NCBI GenBank assembly: GCA_036159995.1
Contig: JAYYEI010000006.1
Span: 1 to 64,000 of the forward strand
DNA: 64,000 bases
DNA from: UBA8752 sp036159995
GTDB lineage: Bacteria > Bacteroidota > Bacteroidia > Flavobacteriales_D > Sanyastnellaceae
Direction of reading: 5' to 3'
The notes under the pieces are model-generated. The model was not told the DNA's origin. It did no database searches and was given only the letters and a program-made list of their open reading frames with translations. The position numbers were made by a program, and so were the translations under genes. Positions 34,400-43,200 of the stretch are shown piece after piece. Numbering within the stretch: the stretch's first letter is position 1; the number at the start of each line of letters is the position of its first letter.

Positions 34400-34899
34400 G
34401 CGGTCAGCCACAGTGCAATGTCGGGCACGTCGGCCGGAAGCCCACGCAAATGGTCGAGGACCGAACGGTCCGTCCCCGGCACGGGAGCGCCCGGCACCAA
34501 ATCCGCCAGCGGCCGAAGAACGAAGCGGCGGCCAAGCATCCGGGGATGGGGGACGAGCAGACCGGGAAAGTCAAGAATGCGGTCGCCCCACAGCACGATG
34601 TCGAGGTCAATGGGGCGGGATTGGACGCTACCGGACACCCGCGTCCGGCCCATCTCGCGTTCGATGTCGAGCAGGGCGCGCATGGTGCCCTCCGGGTTTG
34701 CCGCCCAGGCGGAATCCAGTTCCACTTCGACCACCCGGTTCAGGAAGTCGGGCGTGCCGGGCGCCATACCGACAGCGGCCGTCTCATAGGTGGGGGAGAC
34801 CCGGAGCACGCGGCCGAGGCGGCTGAGTTCTGCATCGGCCCGCTCGAGGTGGTCGATGCGGGTTCCGAGGTTGGATCCGGTGGCGATGTGGACAATCAC
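34396..34899 (-). CDS. folK: 2-amino-4-hydroxy-6-hydroxymethyldihydropteridine pyrophosphokinase
   Basis: A 167-residue HPPK of folate synthesis. VHIATGSNLG at the N-terminus, SPTYETAAVG, FLNRVVEVEL, the R-rich GRTRVSGSVQSRPIDLDIVLWGD metal/ATP motif and VPHPRMLGRRFVLRPLADL are complete. The start is a GTG at 34899: a GTG at 34932 is also in frame, but the family normally begins two to five residues before the GSNLG motif, and a GACCTTTG promoter-like box lies five bases upstream of 34899. Translationally coupled to the following kinase by ATGA. Confidence 0.93.
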   Translation of the reverse strand: MIVHIATGSNLGTRIDHLERADAELSRLGRVLRVSPTYETAAVGMAPGTPDFLNRVVEVELDSAWAANPEGTMRALLDIEREMGRTRVSGSVQSRPIDLDIVLWGDRILDFPGLLVPHPRMLGRRFVLRPLADLVPGAPVPGTDRSVLDHLRGLPADVPDIALWLTA

Positions 34900-35018
34900 G
34901 GCGGCAAAGGTCGTGCGCGGAAACCGGGCCACCGACCTGTGGGAATCGTCCGGTCATTGGCAAAATTTGGTACTTTGTTTTGCATAGTAGCGGGTCAAGG
35001 AGATATGTTTGTCCTCCC

Positions 35019-35372
35019 ATGACACAGGCAGCATCGAAATCCACAGCGCAAATGCGCAAGGGCGTCCTTGAGCTCTGCATCCTCCGCATCCTGCGGAAGG
35101 GGGAGGCCTACACCTCCGACATCGTAGATGCGCTCAAGGCGGTCGACCTGCTCGTGGTGGAGGGGACGATCTATCCCCTGTTGACCCGCATGAAGAATGC
35201 CGGCACGTTGACTTACCGCTGGGCGGAGAGTTCATCCGGTCCTCCGCGCAAGTACTATGACCTGACTCCCGAGGGCGAGGCCTTGCTGGCCGAACTCGAG
35301 GCGGCATGGGACCAATTCGTCTCTTCCGTCAATTCCCTCGATTCCACCTCTTCAACCCCCCGAACATCATGA
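35019..35372 (+). CDS. PadR-family transcriptional regulator
   Basis: A 117-residue winged-helix regulator. KGVLELCILRILRKGEAYTSDIVDALKAVDLLVVEGTIYPLLTRMKNAG is the DNA-binding domain, followed by the wing RKYYDLTPEGEALL. The start MTQAASKS at 35019 is preferred over 34980. Its stop overlaps the start of the PspC gene (ATGA), a gene pair frequent in Bacteroidota, so it probably regulates its own operon. An A+T-rich stretch with TACTTTG at 34971-34977 is the likely promoter region. Confidence 0.9.
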   Translation: MTQAASKSTAQMRKGVLELCILRILRKGEAYTSDIVDALKAVDLLVVEGTIYPLLTRMKNAGTLTYRWAESSSGPPRKYYDLTPEGEALLAELEAAWDQFVSSVNSLDSTSSTPRTS

Positions 35373-36154
35373 TGGAGACCCGCAGCATATCCCTAGGCAA
35401 CCTGCTCTTTCAAATGGAGCTTCCCGCCTTTGAGCGGCTGGAGGCCTACCTCGATTCCCTTCGCCGCGCCCTCCGTGGTTCGGATGGGGCGGAGGACATC
35501 GTGAAGGAGGTCGAGTACCGTATGGCGGAGCTCTTCCAGGATGCCTTGGCTGGTGCGTCCCGGGCTCTCCAGCTGGACGATGTCGAACGGGTCTGTGCCC
35601 AGCTCGGGGACCCTTCGGATTTCCAGGATGAAGGAGACGCAGAAGACCCCTCTCAGAGCCGCCGGGGTGCAGCGGACGAGGGACAGCAGCGCGGCCGGCG
35701 TCGGTGGTACCGCGACCCCGATGAACGGGTGCTCGCGGGCGTGGCGTCGGGCATCGCCTACCGGTTCGGGGTGGACCCCATCGTCATCCGGGCCCTGTTC
35801 ATTGCCCTCGTCGTGTTCACGGGCACGGGCTTTCTCTTCTATCTCATCCTCGCGGCCATCATGCCCGTGGCGAAGACGGCGAGCGATCGCCTTGCCATGA
35901 AGGGTGACCCGGTCACGCTCGCATCCATCATTTCCAGTGTGGAGTCACAAGTGCGCACTGGCCCCAGTCAAAAAGGAGCCGAATCCACCTGGGCCCAGCG
36001 CTGGCGGAACTTCGTTTCCCAGACCCTCCCAGAAGCCTTGCAGGCCCTTGGCAAAGGGGTGCTCTGGACCCTTTTGGCCATGGCCATTTTGTCGGTGCTC
36101 GTCCTCGGAGCATTCATCCTGTCCACGGCCGTCGGCTTCAACGGGCTGTTCTAA
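35369..36154 (+). CDS. PspC-domain membrane protein
   Basis: A 261-residue protein. Residues of about 1-105 are a soluble, partly helical N-terminal region (SLGNLLFQMELPAFERLEAYLDSL, VKEVEYRMAELFQDAL). After an Arg/Gln-rich linker comes a PspC domain (RWYRDPDERVLAGVASGIAYRFGVDPIVIRALFIALVVFTGTGFLFYLILAAIMP), then a final transmembrane helix (LWTLLAMAILSVLVLGAFIL). Translationally coupled to the PadR regulator. PspC proteins act in membrane-stress responses in proteobacteria; the Bacteroidota role is not established. Confidence 0.88.
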   Translation: MMETRSISLGNLLFQMELPAFERLEAYLDSLRRALRGSDGAEDIVKEVEYRMAELFQDALAGASRALQLDDVERVCAQLGDPSDFQDEGDAEDPSQSRRGAADEGQQRGRRRWYRDPDERVLAGVASGIAYRFGVDPIVIRALFIALVVFTGTGFLFYLILAAIMPVAKTASDRLAMKGDPVTLASIISSVESQVRTGPSQKGAESTWAQRWRNFVSQTLPEALQALGKGVLWTLLAMAILSVLVLGAFILSTAVGFNGLF

Positions 36155-36226
36155 CTGAATACACCCCACTCGACCCTCTCTTTTTTCTCACCTTTGACCT
36201 CGCATCTCGCGAGCCACAACACCACC

Positions 36227-38140
36227 ATGAATTTCGGAAAGCAATTCCTCGCGAGCCTCCTCGGCTCTACCGTCGCGCTCATCGCAGCCGGCACCATCCT
36301 CATCTTCATCTTCGTCGGCGCCCTGGTTGGGGGCCTCAGCTCGGCCTTTGCGGAGGCGGGGGATGACATCGAGTCCGACTTTGACTTCGGCGTGGACATC
36401 GAGGAGGGGTCCGTTCTCCACCTCACCTTCGACGCGCCTTTCGTGGAGCGCGGCATGGAAGTCCCGGTTTTATCCTTTGGTTTGGGTGGGGTCGACTCCG
36501 AATCCCAGACCGGGCTCAACCATTTCCTCTCGGACATGGAGCGTGCGGCGCAGGATGACCGCATCGAGGGCATCCTCATCCAGGCGGATGTGGTCTCCGG
36601 CTATCCCTCCATGCTGGGCGAGGTGCGTGATGCCCTCGTCGGCTTTAAGGAGTCGGGCAAATGGATCGTCGCGTGGAGCGAGGTCTACACCCAGGGCGCC
36701 TATTGGCTTAGCACGGTCGCCGATGAGGTGTACCTGCACCCCGAGGGGGGCATCGACATGCGGGGCATGGGCATGGAAACGACCTTCTACAAGCGCATGC
36801 TGGAGGACGTGGGCATCGAGATGACCATTGTCCGGGGACCGGACAACAAGTACAAGAGTGCCGTGGAGCCATTCTTCCGGGAGAGCCTGTCAGAGGCCAA
36901 CCGTGAGCAGAACATGGCCCTCCTCGAGGACTTCTGGGCCCGCATGGGCGGGGACATCGCCACGGCCCGCGACAAGTCCATGGCCGAGCTTGACGGCGAG
37001 ATCAACAGTCTGGCCATGCGCACCCCGTCCGATGCCCTGTCACTGGGGTTCGTGGATGGCCTGCTTTACGAGGATGAGCTGCACGCGCTCCTCCTCGAAA
37101 AGGGGGCAGTGGAGGATGAGGACGAGGAGAGCCACGCCCAGTTCGTGGGCTTGAAGCAGTACCACAATCCCGACTTCTTCGAGGATTTCATCACGACCCT
37201 GCAAGCAGAGATGGAGGGCGGCAACGACGAGGAAGACGAAGAGGAAGACGGTGAAGAGACGGAGGCCAATGCTGTGGCCGTGGTCTTTGCCGTCGGGGCC
37301 ATCGAGAGTGGCCAGGGAGACGATGCCACCATCGGTTCGGAGCGCATTGCGGGCGCCCTGAGGGAAGCCCGCCTCGACCCCGAGGTCGGTGCGGTGGTGC
37401 TCCGCGTGAATTCTCCCGGGGGCAGCGCCCTCGCCAGCGATGTCATCTGGCGCGAGACCGTGCTGCTACAGGAGGCGGGCAAGCCCGTCGTGGCTTCGAT
37501 GAGCGATCTCGCCGCCAGCGGGGGGTACTACATCAGTTGCGCCGCCGACCACATTCTCGCCCAGCCCAACACCATCACCGGCAGCATCGGGGTCTTCGGC
37601 GTCCTGCCGTCTTTCGGTAAGCTGACCAAGGAACGGATTGGACTGGATTTCGATGGTGTCAAGCTCCACGAACACGCCGACGCCCTGAATGGCCATACGC
37701 CCGTGCAGGGCGACGCCCTCGCCGCCATCAACGAGAGCGTCACCAAGGTGTACGATGCGTTCATCGCCCGCGTGGCGGAGGGTCGGGACATGACGGTCGA
37801 AAGCGTCAATGAGGTCGCCCGAGGCCGGGTCTGGACCGGACAGGATGCCATGGACATCGGCTTGGTTGATGGGATGGGCAACCTGCAGGACGCGGTCGCG
37901 ATCGCGGCGGACCTCGCCGGCATCAATGGGCCTGAGCTTGTGGAGCTGCCCGAGGCAGTGGACCCGTTCGAGCAGTTCATCGAGGACTTCGCCGGGGTGC
38001 AGGCCGCGGTGGCCATCGCGGAGGCTGCTGGCCTCGACGGTGACCTGGTTGCTCCGCTCCTCGAGGTGGAGTCGTTGGTGCACGCCGCACCCCAGGACCG
38101 CATTCAGGCGCGCATGCCTTACACAATCCGGCTCTACTGA
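36227..38140 (+). CDS. sppA: Signal peptide peptidase SppA (67K type)
   Basis: A 637-residue membrane-anchored serine protease cleaving leftover signal peptides. N-terminal anchor helix (SLLGSTVALIAAGTILIFIFVGALVGG). Two tandem ClpP-like domains: the first supplies the general-base Lys210 (DNKYKSAVEPF), the second the nucleophile Ser431 (DLAASGGYYIS), matching Lys209/Ser409 of E. coli. A strongly acidic linker (about 328-348, DEEDEEEDGEE) separates the domains. ATG at 36227 begins right at the anchor. Its stop overlaps the next start (TGATG). Confidence 0.95.
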   Translation: MNFGKQFLASLLGSTVALIAAGTILIFIFVGALVGGLSSAFAEAGDDIESDFDFGVDIEEGSVLHLTFDAPFVERGMEVPVLSFGLGGVDSESQTGLNHFLSDMERAAQDDRIEGILIQADVVSGYPSMLGEVRDALVGFKESGKWIVAWSEVYTQGAYWLSTVADEVYLHPEGGIDMRGMGMETTFYKRMLEDVGIEMTIVRGPDNKYKSAVEPFFRESLSEANREQNMALLEDFWARMGGDIATARDKSMAELDGEINSLAMRTPSDALSLGFVDGLLYEDELHALLLEKGAVEDEDEESHAQFVGLKQYHNPDFFEDFITTLQAEMEGGNDEEDEEEDGEETEANAVAVVFAVGAIESGQGDDATIGSERIAGALREARLDPEVGAVVLRVNSPGGSALASDVIWRETVLLQEAGKPVVASMSDLAASGGYYISCAADHILAQPNTITGSIGVFGVLPSFGKLTKERIGLDFDGVKLHEHADALNGHTPVQGDALAAINESVTKVYDAFIARVAEGRDMTVESVNEVARGRVWTGQDAMDIGLVDGMGNLQDAVAIAADLAGINGPELVELPEAVDPFEQFIEDFAGVQAAVAIAEAAGLDGDLVAPLLEVESLVHAAPQDRIQARMPYTIRLY

Positions 38141-38694
38141 TGGGGGAGGGGCACCGCGCCACCTCCATGGACGCGTTGGGGCGGATGACCCCGGAGGCCT
38201 TCGAGGCCGCCGGGAAGCTGCCTCTACGCTTTGTCTTGGACAACCTGCGGAGCGGACTCAACGTCGGCTCCGTGTTCCGCACCGCGGACGCCTTCCGGCT
38301 GGAGGGCATCGACCTTTGCGGCTACACGGCGCGTCCGCCGCACCGCGACATCCTCAAGACGGCCCTCGGCGCCACCGACCATGTCGCGTGGTGCGGCCAT
38401 GAGGACGCGGTGGCGGCCATTCGCAGTCTCCAAGCGGAGGGGGCGAAAGTCTTCGCCCTCGAGCAGGCCTCGGCCTCCACGGCGCTGGATCAGTGGTCTC
38501 CAGCCGCCGGCGAGCGCTGGGCTGTGGTGCTGGGCAACGAGGTCCACGGGTGCTCCGAAGACGTCCTAGACGCCGTGGATGGCGTGCTGGAGATTCCCCA
38601 GTTCGGGGTCAAGCACAGCCTCAACGTGTCCGTCGCGGCGGGCATGGTCTGTTGGCAGGCCTTCCGGTCGATGGGCGCCCCAGAGGAGTCGTGA
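38140..38694 (+). CDS. RNA 2'-O-methyltransferase, TrmH/SpoU family
   Basis: A 184-residue SPOUT-class methyltransferase. Motif 1 is LDNLRSGLNVGSVFRTADAF, motif 2 WAVVLGNEVHGCSEDVLD, and motif 3 VLEIPQFGVKHSLNVSVAAGMV, forming the trefoil-knot SAM site. No extra N-terminal substrate-binding domain. Target (tRNA or rRNA nucleotide) is not determinable. Translationally coupled to sppA and followed by a strong terminator. Confidence 0.92.
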   Translation: MGEGHRATSMDALGRMTPEAFEAAGKLPLRFVLDNLRSGLNVGSVFRTADAFRLEGIDLCGYTARPPHRDILKTALGATDHVAWCGHEDAVAAIRSLQAEGAKVFALEQASASTALDQWSPAAGERWAVVLGNEVHGCSEDVLDAVDGVLEIPQFGVKHSLNVSVAAGMVCWQAFRSMGAPEES

Positions 38695-38716
38695 ATCCGC
38701 TCGGCCTCTGGCCATG

Positions 38717-38753
38717 AAAAAGCCCCGGTCCGCGTCAGCGGCCGGGGCTTTTT
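38717..38753. terminator. Bidirectional intrinsic terminator
   Basis: AAAAAGCCCCGG pairs with CCGGGGCTTTTT, extended inward by CCGC/GCGG around a GTCA loop with one bulged T. A-run on one side and T-run on the other let it serve both the sppA-methyltransferase transcript and the convergent TPR lipoprotein gene. Confidence 0.92.
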
Positions 38754-38773
38754 GAATGCAGTCTTTGGCGCGA

Positions 38774-40471
38774 TCAGTCGAGGTCGCGGAACTCGAGGTC
38801 AGCGCTGGCCTTTCCGGACAGCCCGGCGTCCTTTTGGACGGCGAGGTCGCGGTGGCGCTTGGCCTCGGCGTCGTTGCCGACATGGGCGTAGCAGATGGCC
38901 ATCACGTAGTGGGCCACGGCGCTGTCGTCACCGGAGTTGTCGAGGATGGTCTTGGCTCCGTTGGCGTCGCCGTTCAGGAGCTTGGCGAGAGCGGCATTGA
39001 CCGTGTTCTCTCCGCTGAAGTTGGAGATGGCTTGGCTGTAGTTGCCCTCTTGGATGGCCAGGATGCCCTTGTTGTACTTGACGGCGTCACCGGCGCCGGA
39101 GGCACTGCCGAGGAAGCGCTTGGCATCGGAGAGGTTGCCCTTCATGCGGGCCACGGCACCGAGGTTGTTGTTGATGACCGGGCTGTCCCCGCGCTCGTCG
39201 GCCGCCATGAAGCGGTCGGCAGCTTGGTTCAGCTTGCCCATGGCCATGAGGACGACGCCCTCATTGTTGGGACCACGCCAATCGTCGGCGTGGACGCGGC
39301 TGGCCGCCTGGTAGACTTTCAGTTGGTCGTCGTTGCTCTCAAACAGGGTCGCGGCGTAAAGGGCCTCTTCCACGGTCAGGATGTCGGGGTTGGACATGGC
39401 GAGACCCTTGAGCTCCTCATCGGTGTAACCCTCGATGTCGTAGCGGAGGGTGATCATAGAGCGGCGCAGGGCGGGCAGGATCTCCTTCTCGATCTCCTTG
39501 TACGTCTTGGCGATGTTCTTGATCTCCTCCTCGCGGCGGTTCTTGTCGCTGTACATGGAGAGCACGCGCAGGATGAGGTCCTTGTCTTCGATCTCGGAGG
39601 CGCGCATCAGGGTCTGGAAGCCGTCCCAGTCTTCTCCCTTGGGGTTGTTGCCGTAGAAGCCGTCCTCGACCTCGATCTTCTCGCGGCGGAGCATCTGGGC
39701 GACGGCGGCATTGGCGCTCTCGGCCCGTTCCATGGCCAGGTCCTCGTTGAGGGTGATCTCGCCCTCCGGAGAGGCGTAGGCGCTCACGCTGGTGCCCTTG
39801 AGCATCACGCTGTCGTGGTCGGCGGCGAAGCCGATGAACTCCTTCAGGGCGACGATGTCGTCATCCCGGAGTTCGGCGGAGCGGACGTTGGAGCGGTTGT
39901 AGGCGTAGTGGATCTCGGCCTCCTCGGTGTAGGAGACCACGCGCTGGAAGGCATCCTCACCAATCACGAAGCGATCGTCGGAGCGGACCCAGTTCTGCGT
40001 GGTGATGACACCGTCTCCGAGCACGACGGGCTCGAAGTCCATGGACTTGCTGCCCATCACCCCGCTGATGCGGAGCTCGAGTCGCGCACCGTCTTCCATG
40101 CCCTCCTGGTAGGAGACCTTGGCGGTGTAGTCGAAGGACTTGGCGGTCTTGGACGGCACCACGGTGTAGTTGCCGGCGGCGTCCTCACCCTGGAAGCCCT
40201 GCGTCTCGAAGGCGGCTTCTCCTCCATCCCAGACGAGAACGGGGGTGGCTTCGATCACAGCCTTTTTGGCGAAGTACTTGGCCGGGAACGTGCCGGAGAG
40301 GTTCAATTGGACCTCATCGCCACGGAGGACGAGGGGTTCGGGGTCCATTTGGAGGTTGAGCTCCTCGATGGCCTTCTCCATTTTTCCGAGTCCGCCACAA
40401 CCGGGCAGAGTGAGCAGGAGGGCGAAGGCGGGGAGCAGAATCGCCAGGGGCTGGCGGAAGATATACTGCAT
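38774..40471 (-). CDS. TPR and OmpA-like lipoprotein
   Basis: A 565-residue lipoprotein (lipobox LPGC, Cys25). Residues of about 30-180 are beta-rich. An OmpA-like peptidoglycan-binding domain follows, with IHYAYNRSNVRSAELRDDDI and SVSAYASPEGEITLNEDLAMERAESANAAV. The C-terminal 230 residues are helical tetratricopeptide-like repeats (AAGLFESNDD-type, NNEGVVLMAMGKLNQAADRF, YNKGILAIQEGNYSQAISNF). This architecture fits an outer-membrane scaffold protein of Bacteroidota; partners unknown. Ends at a shared bidirectional terminator and has a TAAATTCG promoter box. Confidence 0.85.
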   Translation of the reverse strand: MQYIFRQPLAILLPAFALLLTLPGCGGLGKMEKAIEELNLQMDPEPLVLRGDEVQLNLSGTFPAKYFAKKAVIEATPVLVWDGGEAAFETQGFQGEDAAGNYTVVPSKTAKSFDYTAKVSYQEGMEDGARLELRISGVMGSKSMDFEPVVLGDGVITTQNWVRSDDRFVIGEDAFQRVVSYTEEAEIHYAYNRSNVRSAELRDDDIVALKEFIGFAADHDSVMLKGTSVSAYASPEGEITLNEDLAMERAESANAAVAQMLRREKIEVEDGFYGNNPKGEDWDGFQTLMRASEIEDKDLILRVLSMYSDKNRREEEIKNIAKTYKEIEKEILPALRRSMITLRYDIEGYTDEELKGLAMSNPDILTVEEALYAATLFESNDDQLKVYQAASRVHADDWRGPNNEGVVLMAMGKLNQAADRFMAADERGDSPVINNNLGAVARMKGNLSDAKRFLGSASGAGDAVKYNKGILAIQEGNYSQAISNFSGENTVNAALAKLLNGDANGAKTILDNSGDDSAVAHYVMAICYAHVGNDAEAKRHRDLAVQKDAGLSGKASADLEFRDLD

Positions 40472-40492
40472 GTCGATGAATCGGATTCGGTG

Positions 40493-40500
40493 CGAATTTA
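40493..40500 (-). promoter_or_regulatory. Promoter -7 box of the TPR/OmpA lipoprotein
   Basis: Minus-strand TAAATTCG followed by CACC, 21 bases before the ATG. Confidence 0.45.
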
Positions 40501-40519
40501 ATGCGTCAGGGGACGCCAA

Positions 40520-41473
40520 TCAGGCTTGGACGACCCCCATTGCGGAGAACTTTCGAATACGGGCGTCAATGCGCTTGTCCGGATTTTGGACCCGGAGCTT
40601 GCGAAGGTGCTTGAGGATGTCGGTCTTCACCGCGGCAAACGCGGCTTCCCGGTCGTTGTGGGCGCCGCCCAATGGTTCCGGAATGATGCCGTCGATGAGC
40701 TTCTGGCCCAGCATGTCATCGGCCGTCAATTTGAGGGCCTCGGCCGCTTCGACCTTGTGGTCCCAGGACCGCCAGAGGATGCTGGAGCAGGATTCGGGGG
40801 AGATTACGGAGTACCAGGTGTGCTCCATCATGAGCACGCGGTCGCCGATTCCGATGCCGAGCGCCCCGCCGCTGGCCCCCTCGCCGATGATCACGCAGAT
40901 GACCGGCACGCGGAGTTGCATCATTTCCATGATGTTCCGGGCGATGGCCTCGCCCTGTCCGCGCTCCTCGGCCTCCAGGCCGGGGTAGGCGCCCGGGGTG
41001 TCGATGAGGCAGACCACCGGACGATTGAACTTTTCGGCGAGCTTCATCAGGCGGAGTGCCTTCCGGTAGCCTTCCGGATTGGCCATGCCGAAATTGCGGT
41101 ACTGGCGGAGCTTGGTGTTGGCGCCCTTCTGCTGGCCAACGAACATGACGGGCAGGTCGTCAATCATGCCGAGTCCGCCCACCATGGCCTTGTCGTCCTT
41201 GCAGTTGCGGTCCCCGTGGAGTTCCATGAACCGGCCGTCCGTCAACGCCTCGATGTGGTCGAGGGTGTAGGGCCGGTCGGGGTGGCGGGAGACCTGCACG
41301 CGCTGCCAGGGGCTCAGGTTGGAGTAGATCTCCTGGCTCACCTCGGCAATCTTCTTTTCGAGGTCGGCCACGGTGCTCTGCATGTCGACCTGACCTTGGC
41401 CGTCGATGTCCTGTGCCTGCTCCATCTGCTCCCTGAGCAGCCGGATGGGCTCTTCGAAATCGAGGTAGTTCAT
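40520..41473 (-). CDS. accA: Acetyl-CoA carboxylase carboxyltransferase, alpha subunit
   Basis: A 317-residue AccA, half of the carboxyltransferase that makes malonyl-CoA. Start MNYLDFEEPIRLLREQ is the family start (a second ATG lies two codons upstream). RHPDRPYTLDHIEAL, DRNCKDDKAMVGGLG, CLIDTPGAYPGLEAEERGQGEAIARN and VICVIIGEGASGGALGIG are the crotonase-fold and oxyanion segments. Full length. Own promoter TAGGTTTG. The accD gene is not in the window. Confidence 0.97.
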   Translation of the reverse strand: MNYLDFEEPIRLLREQMEQAQDIDGQGQVDMQSTVADLEKKIAEVSQEIYSNLSPWQRVQVSRHPDRPYTLDHIEALTDGRFMELHGDRNCKDDKAMVGGLGMIDDLPVMFVGQQKGANTKLRQYRNFGMANPEGYRKALRLMKLAEKFNRPVVCLIDTPGAYPGLEAEERGQGEAIARNIMEMMQLRVPVICVIIGEGASGGALGIGIGDRVLMMEHTWYSVISPESCSSILWRSWDHKVEAAEALKLTADDMLGQKLIDGIIPEPLGGAHNDREAAFAAVKTDILKHLRKLRVQNPDKRIDARIRKFSAMGVVQA

Positions 41474-41505
41474 GGGCATTCCGTTTCGGGATGTCGGATG
41501 AACCG

Positions 41506-41513
41506 CAAACCTA
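41506..41513 (-). promoter_or_regulatory. Promoter -7 box of accA
   Basis: Minus-strand TAGGTTTG, an exact TAnnTTTG match followed by CGG, 32 bases before the ATG. Confidence 0.55.
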
Positions 41514-41555
41514 CAGCGGCACCGCGGGGTTTCCGCCGCCATGCCCTGCAGATTC

Positions 41556-42143
41556 TCAACCTCGGGCCTTGAGTTCCTCGACCATGGCCCGCACGGCCCG
41601 ACCGCGGTGGCTGATGGCGTTCTTGTCGGCTGCGTCCATTTCGGCAAACGTGGCCGATCCGCCCTCGGGCACGAAAAGCGGGTCGTACCCAAACCCCTCG
41701 GTCCCGCTGCGTTGCGCCGCGATGTGGCCCTCGCAGACCCCCTCAAAGATTCGGGTGCCCTCCGGGGTGGTCAGGGCGATGACAGTCCGGAAACGGGCCG
41801 TGCGGTCCGCCGCCCCGTCAAGGGCGTCGAGCAGCTTGGCCATGTTGGCGTCGGCATCTTTGGCCTCGCCGGCATAGCGCGCCGTGTGCACCCCGGGCGC
41901 CCCATCCAGCGCGGTCACCTCGAGTCCCGTGTCGTCGGCGAAGCAATGGGCACCGTAGTGCTCGAGCACGTATTCCGCCTTCTGGATGGCGTTGCCGGGG
42001 ATCGTCGGGGCGGTCTCCGGGATGTCTTCCGTGCAACCGATGGCGTCGAGTCCGACGATGTCGTAGTGGTCGGAGAGCATCTGGGCGATCTCCCGCACCT
42101 TTCCGGGATTGCGGGTGGCGAAGACGAGTCGGGGCTTGGACAT
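41556..42143 (-). CDS. rdgB: Non-canonical purine NTP pyrophosphatase (RdgB/HAM1)
   Basis: A 195-residue house-cleaning enzyme that hydrolyses dITP/XTP. Seen: VFATRNPGKVREI substrate-binding N-terminus, FADDTGLEV catalytic Asp motif, GAPGVHTARYAGE, and C-terminal GFGYDPLFVPEG and KNAISHRGRA. ATG at 42143 is chosen since the frame upstream overlaps menE. A GAACTTCG box then CCCC immediately precedes the ATG, the same layout as purE. Lies 19 bases downstream of menE. Confidence 0.96.
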   Translation of the reverse strand: MSKPRLVFATRNPGKVREIAQMLSDHYDIVGLDAIGCTEDIPETAPTIPGNAIQKAEYVLEHYGAHCFADDTGLEVTALDGAPGVHTARYAGEAKDADANMAKLLDALDGAADRTARFRTVIALTTPEGTRIFEGVCEGHIAAQRSGTEGFGYDPLFVPEGGSATFAEMDAADKNAISHRGRAVRAMVEELKARG

Positions 42144-42147
42144 GGGG

Positions 42148-42155
42148 CGAAGTTC
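42148..42155 (-). promoter_or_regulatory. Candidate promoter box of rdgB
   Basis: Minus-strand GAACTTCG-CCCC-ATG. It deviates from TAnnTTTG at two positions but reproduces the purE arrangement, implying a leaderless transcript inside the men-rdgB gap. Confidence 0.3.
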
Positions 42156-42162
42156 GGAAGGA

Positions 42163-43200
42163 TCAACGGCGCCGGACCTTGCCCGTTGCGGTTTCCTCGA
42201 ACCGCTCCCGCCATTCCACGGCCCTCGGACGGTCGGGATGCGGATGGCCCTCAGCCAATTGCTCGAGGAAGGAGAGTCCCAATTTAGGATCCTCTTCACC
42301 CTCCAGGATGAGGGTAACCTGTTGGCCGGTGATCGCGTGGGGTCGTCCGGCCAGATACCATCGACGTTTGCCCATCAAGGGAAGGACCAGTGGGGCGATG
42401 CGGCGTTCGAGATCGGCTGGGTGGACCTTCAGCCCGCCGGTGTTGATCACGTCGTCGAGGCGGCCAAGCCAACGGAATCCTGGAAGGCCGGAGCCGGCCT
42501 CCGTCCCGGGCTCCACAGCGTCGCGGGTGTGCAGCGCGTGGACGCCCCGTTCAGGAGCCTCCACGACGAGTCCGCCGTCCGGTCCCACAGTCCACTCGAC
42601 CCCGGGCAGGGCGTGGTACAGCGTCGTGCCCAACCGGCGGGTGGCGACATGGGTCAGGGTCTCCGTCATGCCGAAACCGTGGTGGAGTTCGCACCCCACG
42701 GCGTCTCCGGCGTCCATCAACCGGTCCTCGAGGCTGGGCGGCACCGGTCCGCCGCCCAAGAGGAGGATGCGGAAGGCGCCGAGGCCTCCGTTCCGAGCGA
42801 GGGCTTCGGCCTGTTGGGGGGTGGCCACGGCGAAGTCGAACCGGTCGCCGTTGAGACGTTCCGGGACCACAGGAAAGGCAGTCGGTCGCCCCTGAGTCAG
42901 CTGCCAATCGAGAATGCGGGCGCGCCACCACATCATGCGTCCGCCGATTCCGGCCGCGGGGAGGGCCGACCACACTTGAAGGGCTCGGTCGGAGCCTTCG
43001 AGACCGAAATGTGCAGCCGTTGCCCGGGCGGAGGCGATGACCGCCTCGGGGTCAAAGTCGATGGCCTTCGGTTCGCCGGTACTGCCGGAGGTGTATCCCC
43101 GCGCGCGGCCTTCGGTCCACTCGGCATCCAGCTCGAGGAAGGGCTGCACCCATTCAGGAGCGTCGGCCATCGGTCCGGGAAACCGCCAGGAGTCGGTCAT
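42163..43200 (-). CDS. menE: O-succinylbenzoate-CoA ligase (short form)
   Basis: A 345-residue adenylate-forming enzyme activating o-succinylbenzoate in menaquinone synthesis. The P-loop YTSGSTGEPKAI is near residue 36, far earlier than in full-length MenE, so the N-terminal subdomain is missing or strongly reduced. Later motifs are present: HGFGMTET, GRLDDVINTGGLKVHP hinge and the C-terminal catalytic Lys region TATGKVRRR. Start overlaps the menC stop (ATGA). Short MenE forms are seen in other Bacteroidota, so this is probably functional. Confidence 0.92.
   Translation of the reverse strand: MTDSWRFPGPMADAPEWVQPFLELDAEWTEGRARGYTSGSTGEPKAIDFDPEAVIASARATAAHFGLEGSDRALQVWSALPAAGIGGRMMWWRARILDWQLTQGRPTAFPVVPERLNGDRFDFAVATPQQAEALARNGGLGAFRILLLGGGPVPPSLEDRLMDAGDAVGCELHHGFGMTETLTHVATRRLGTTLYHALPGVEWTVGPDGGLVVEAPERGVHALHTRDAVEPGTEAGSGLPGFRWLGRLDDVINTGGLKVHPADLERRIAPLVLPLMGKRRWYLAGRPHAITGQQVTLILEGEEDPKLGLSFLEQLAEGHPHPDRPRAVEWRERFEETATGKVRRR

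Noticed and set aside
36178..36189. T-run before sppA as a terminator
   Set aside because: TTTTTT is present but no stem precedes it; it lies between co-directional genes.
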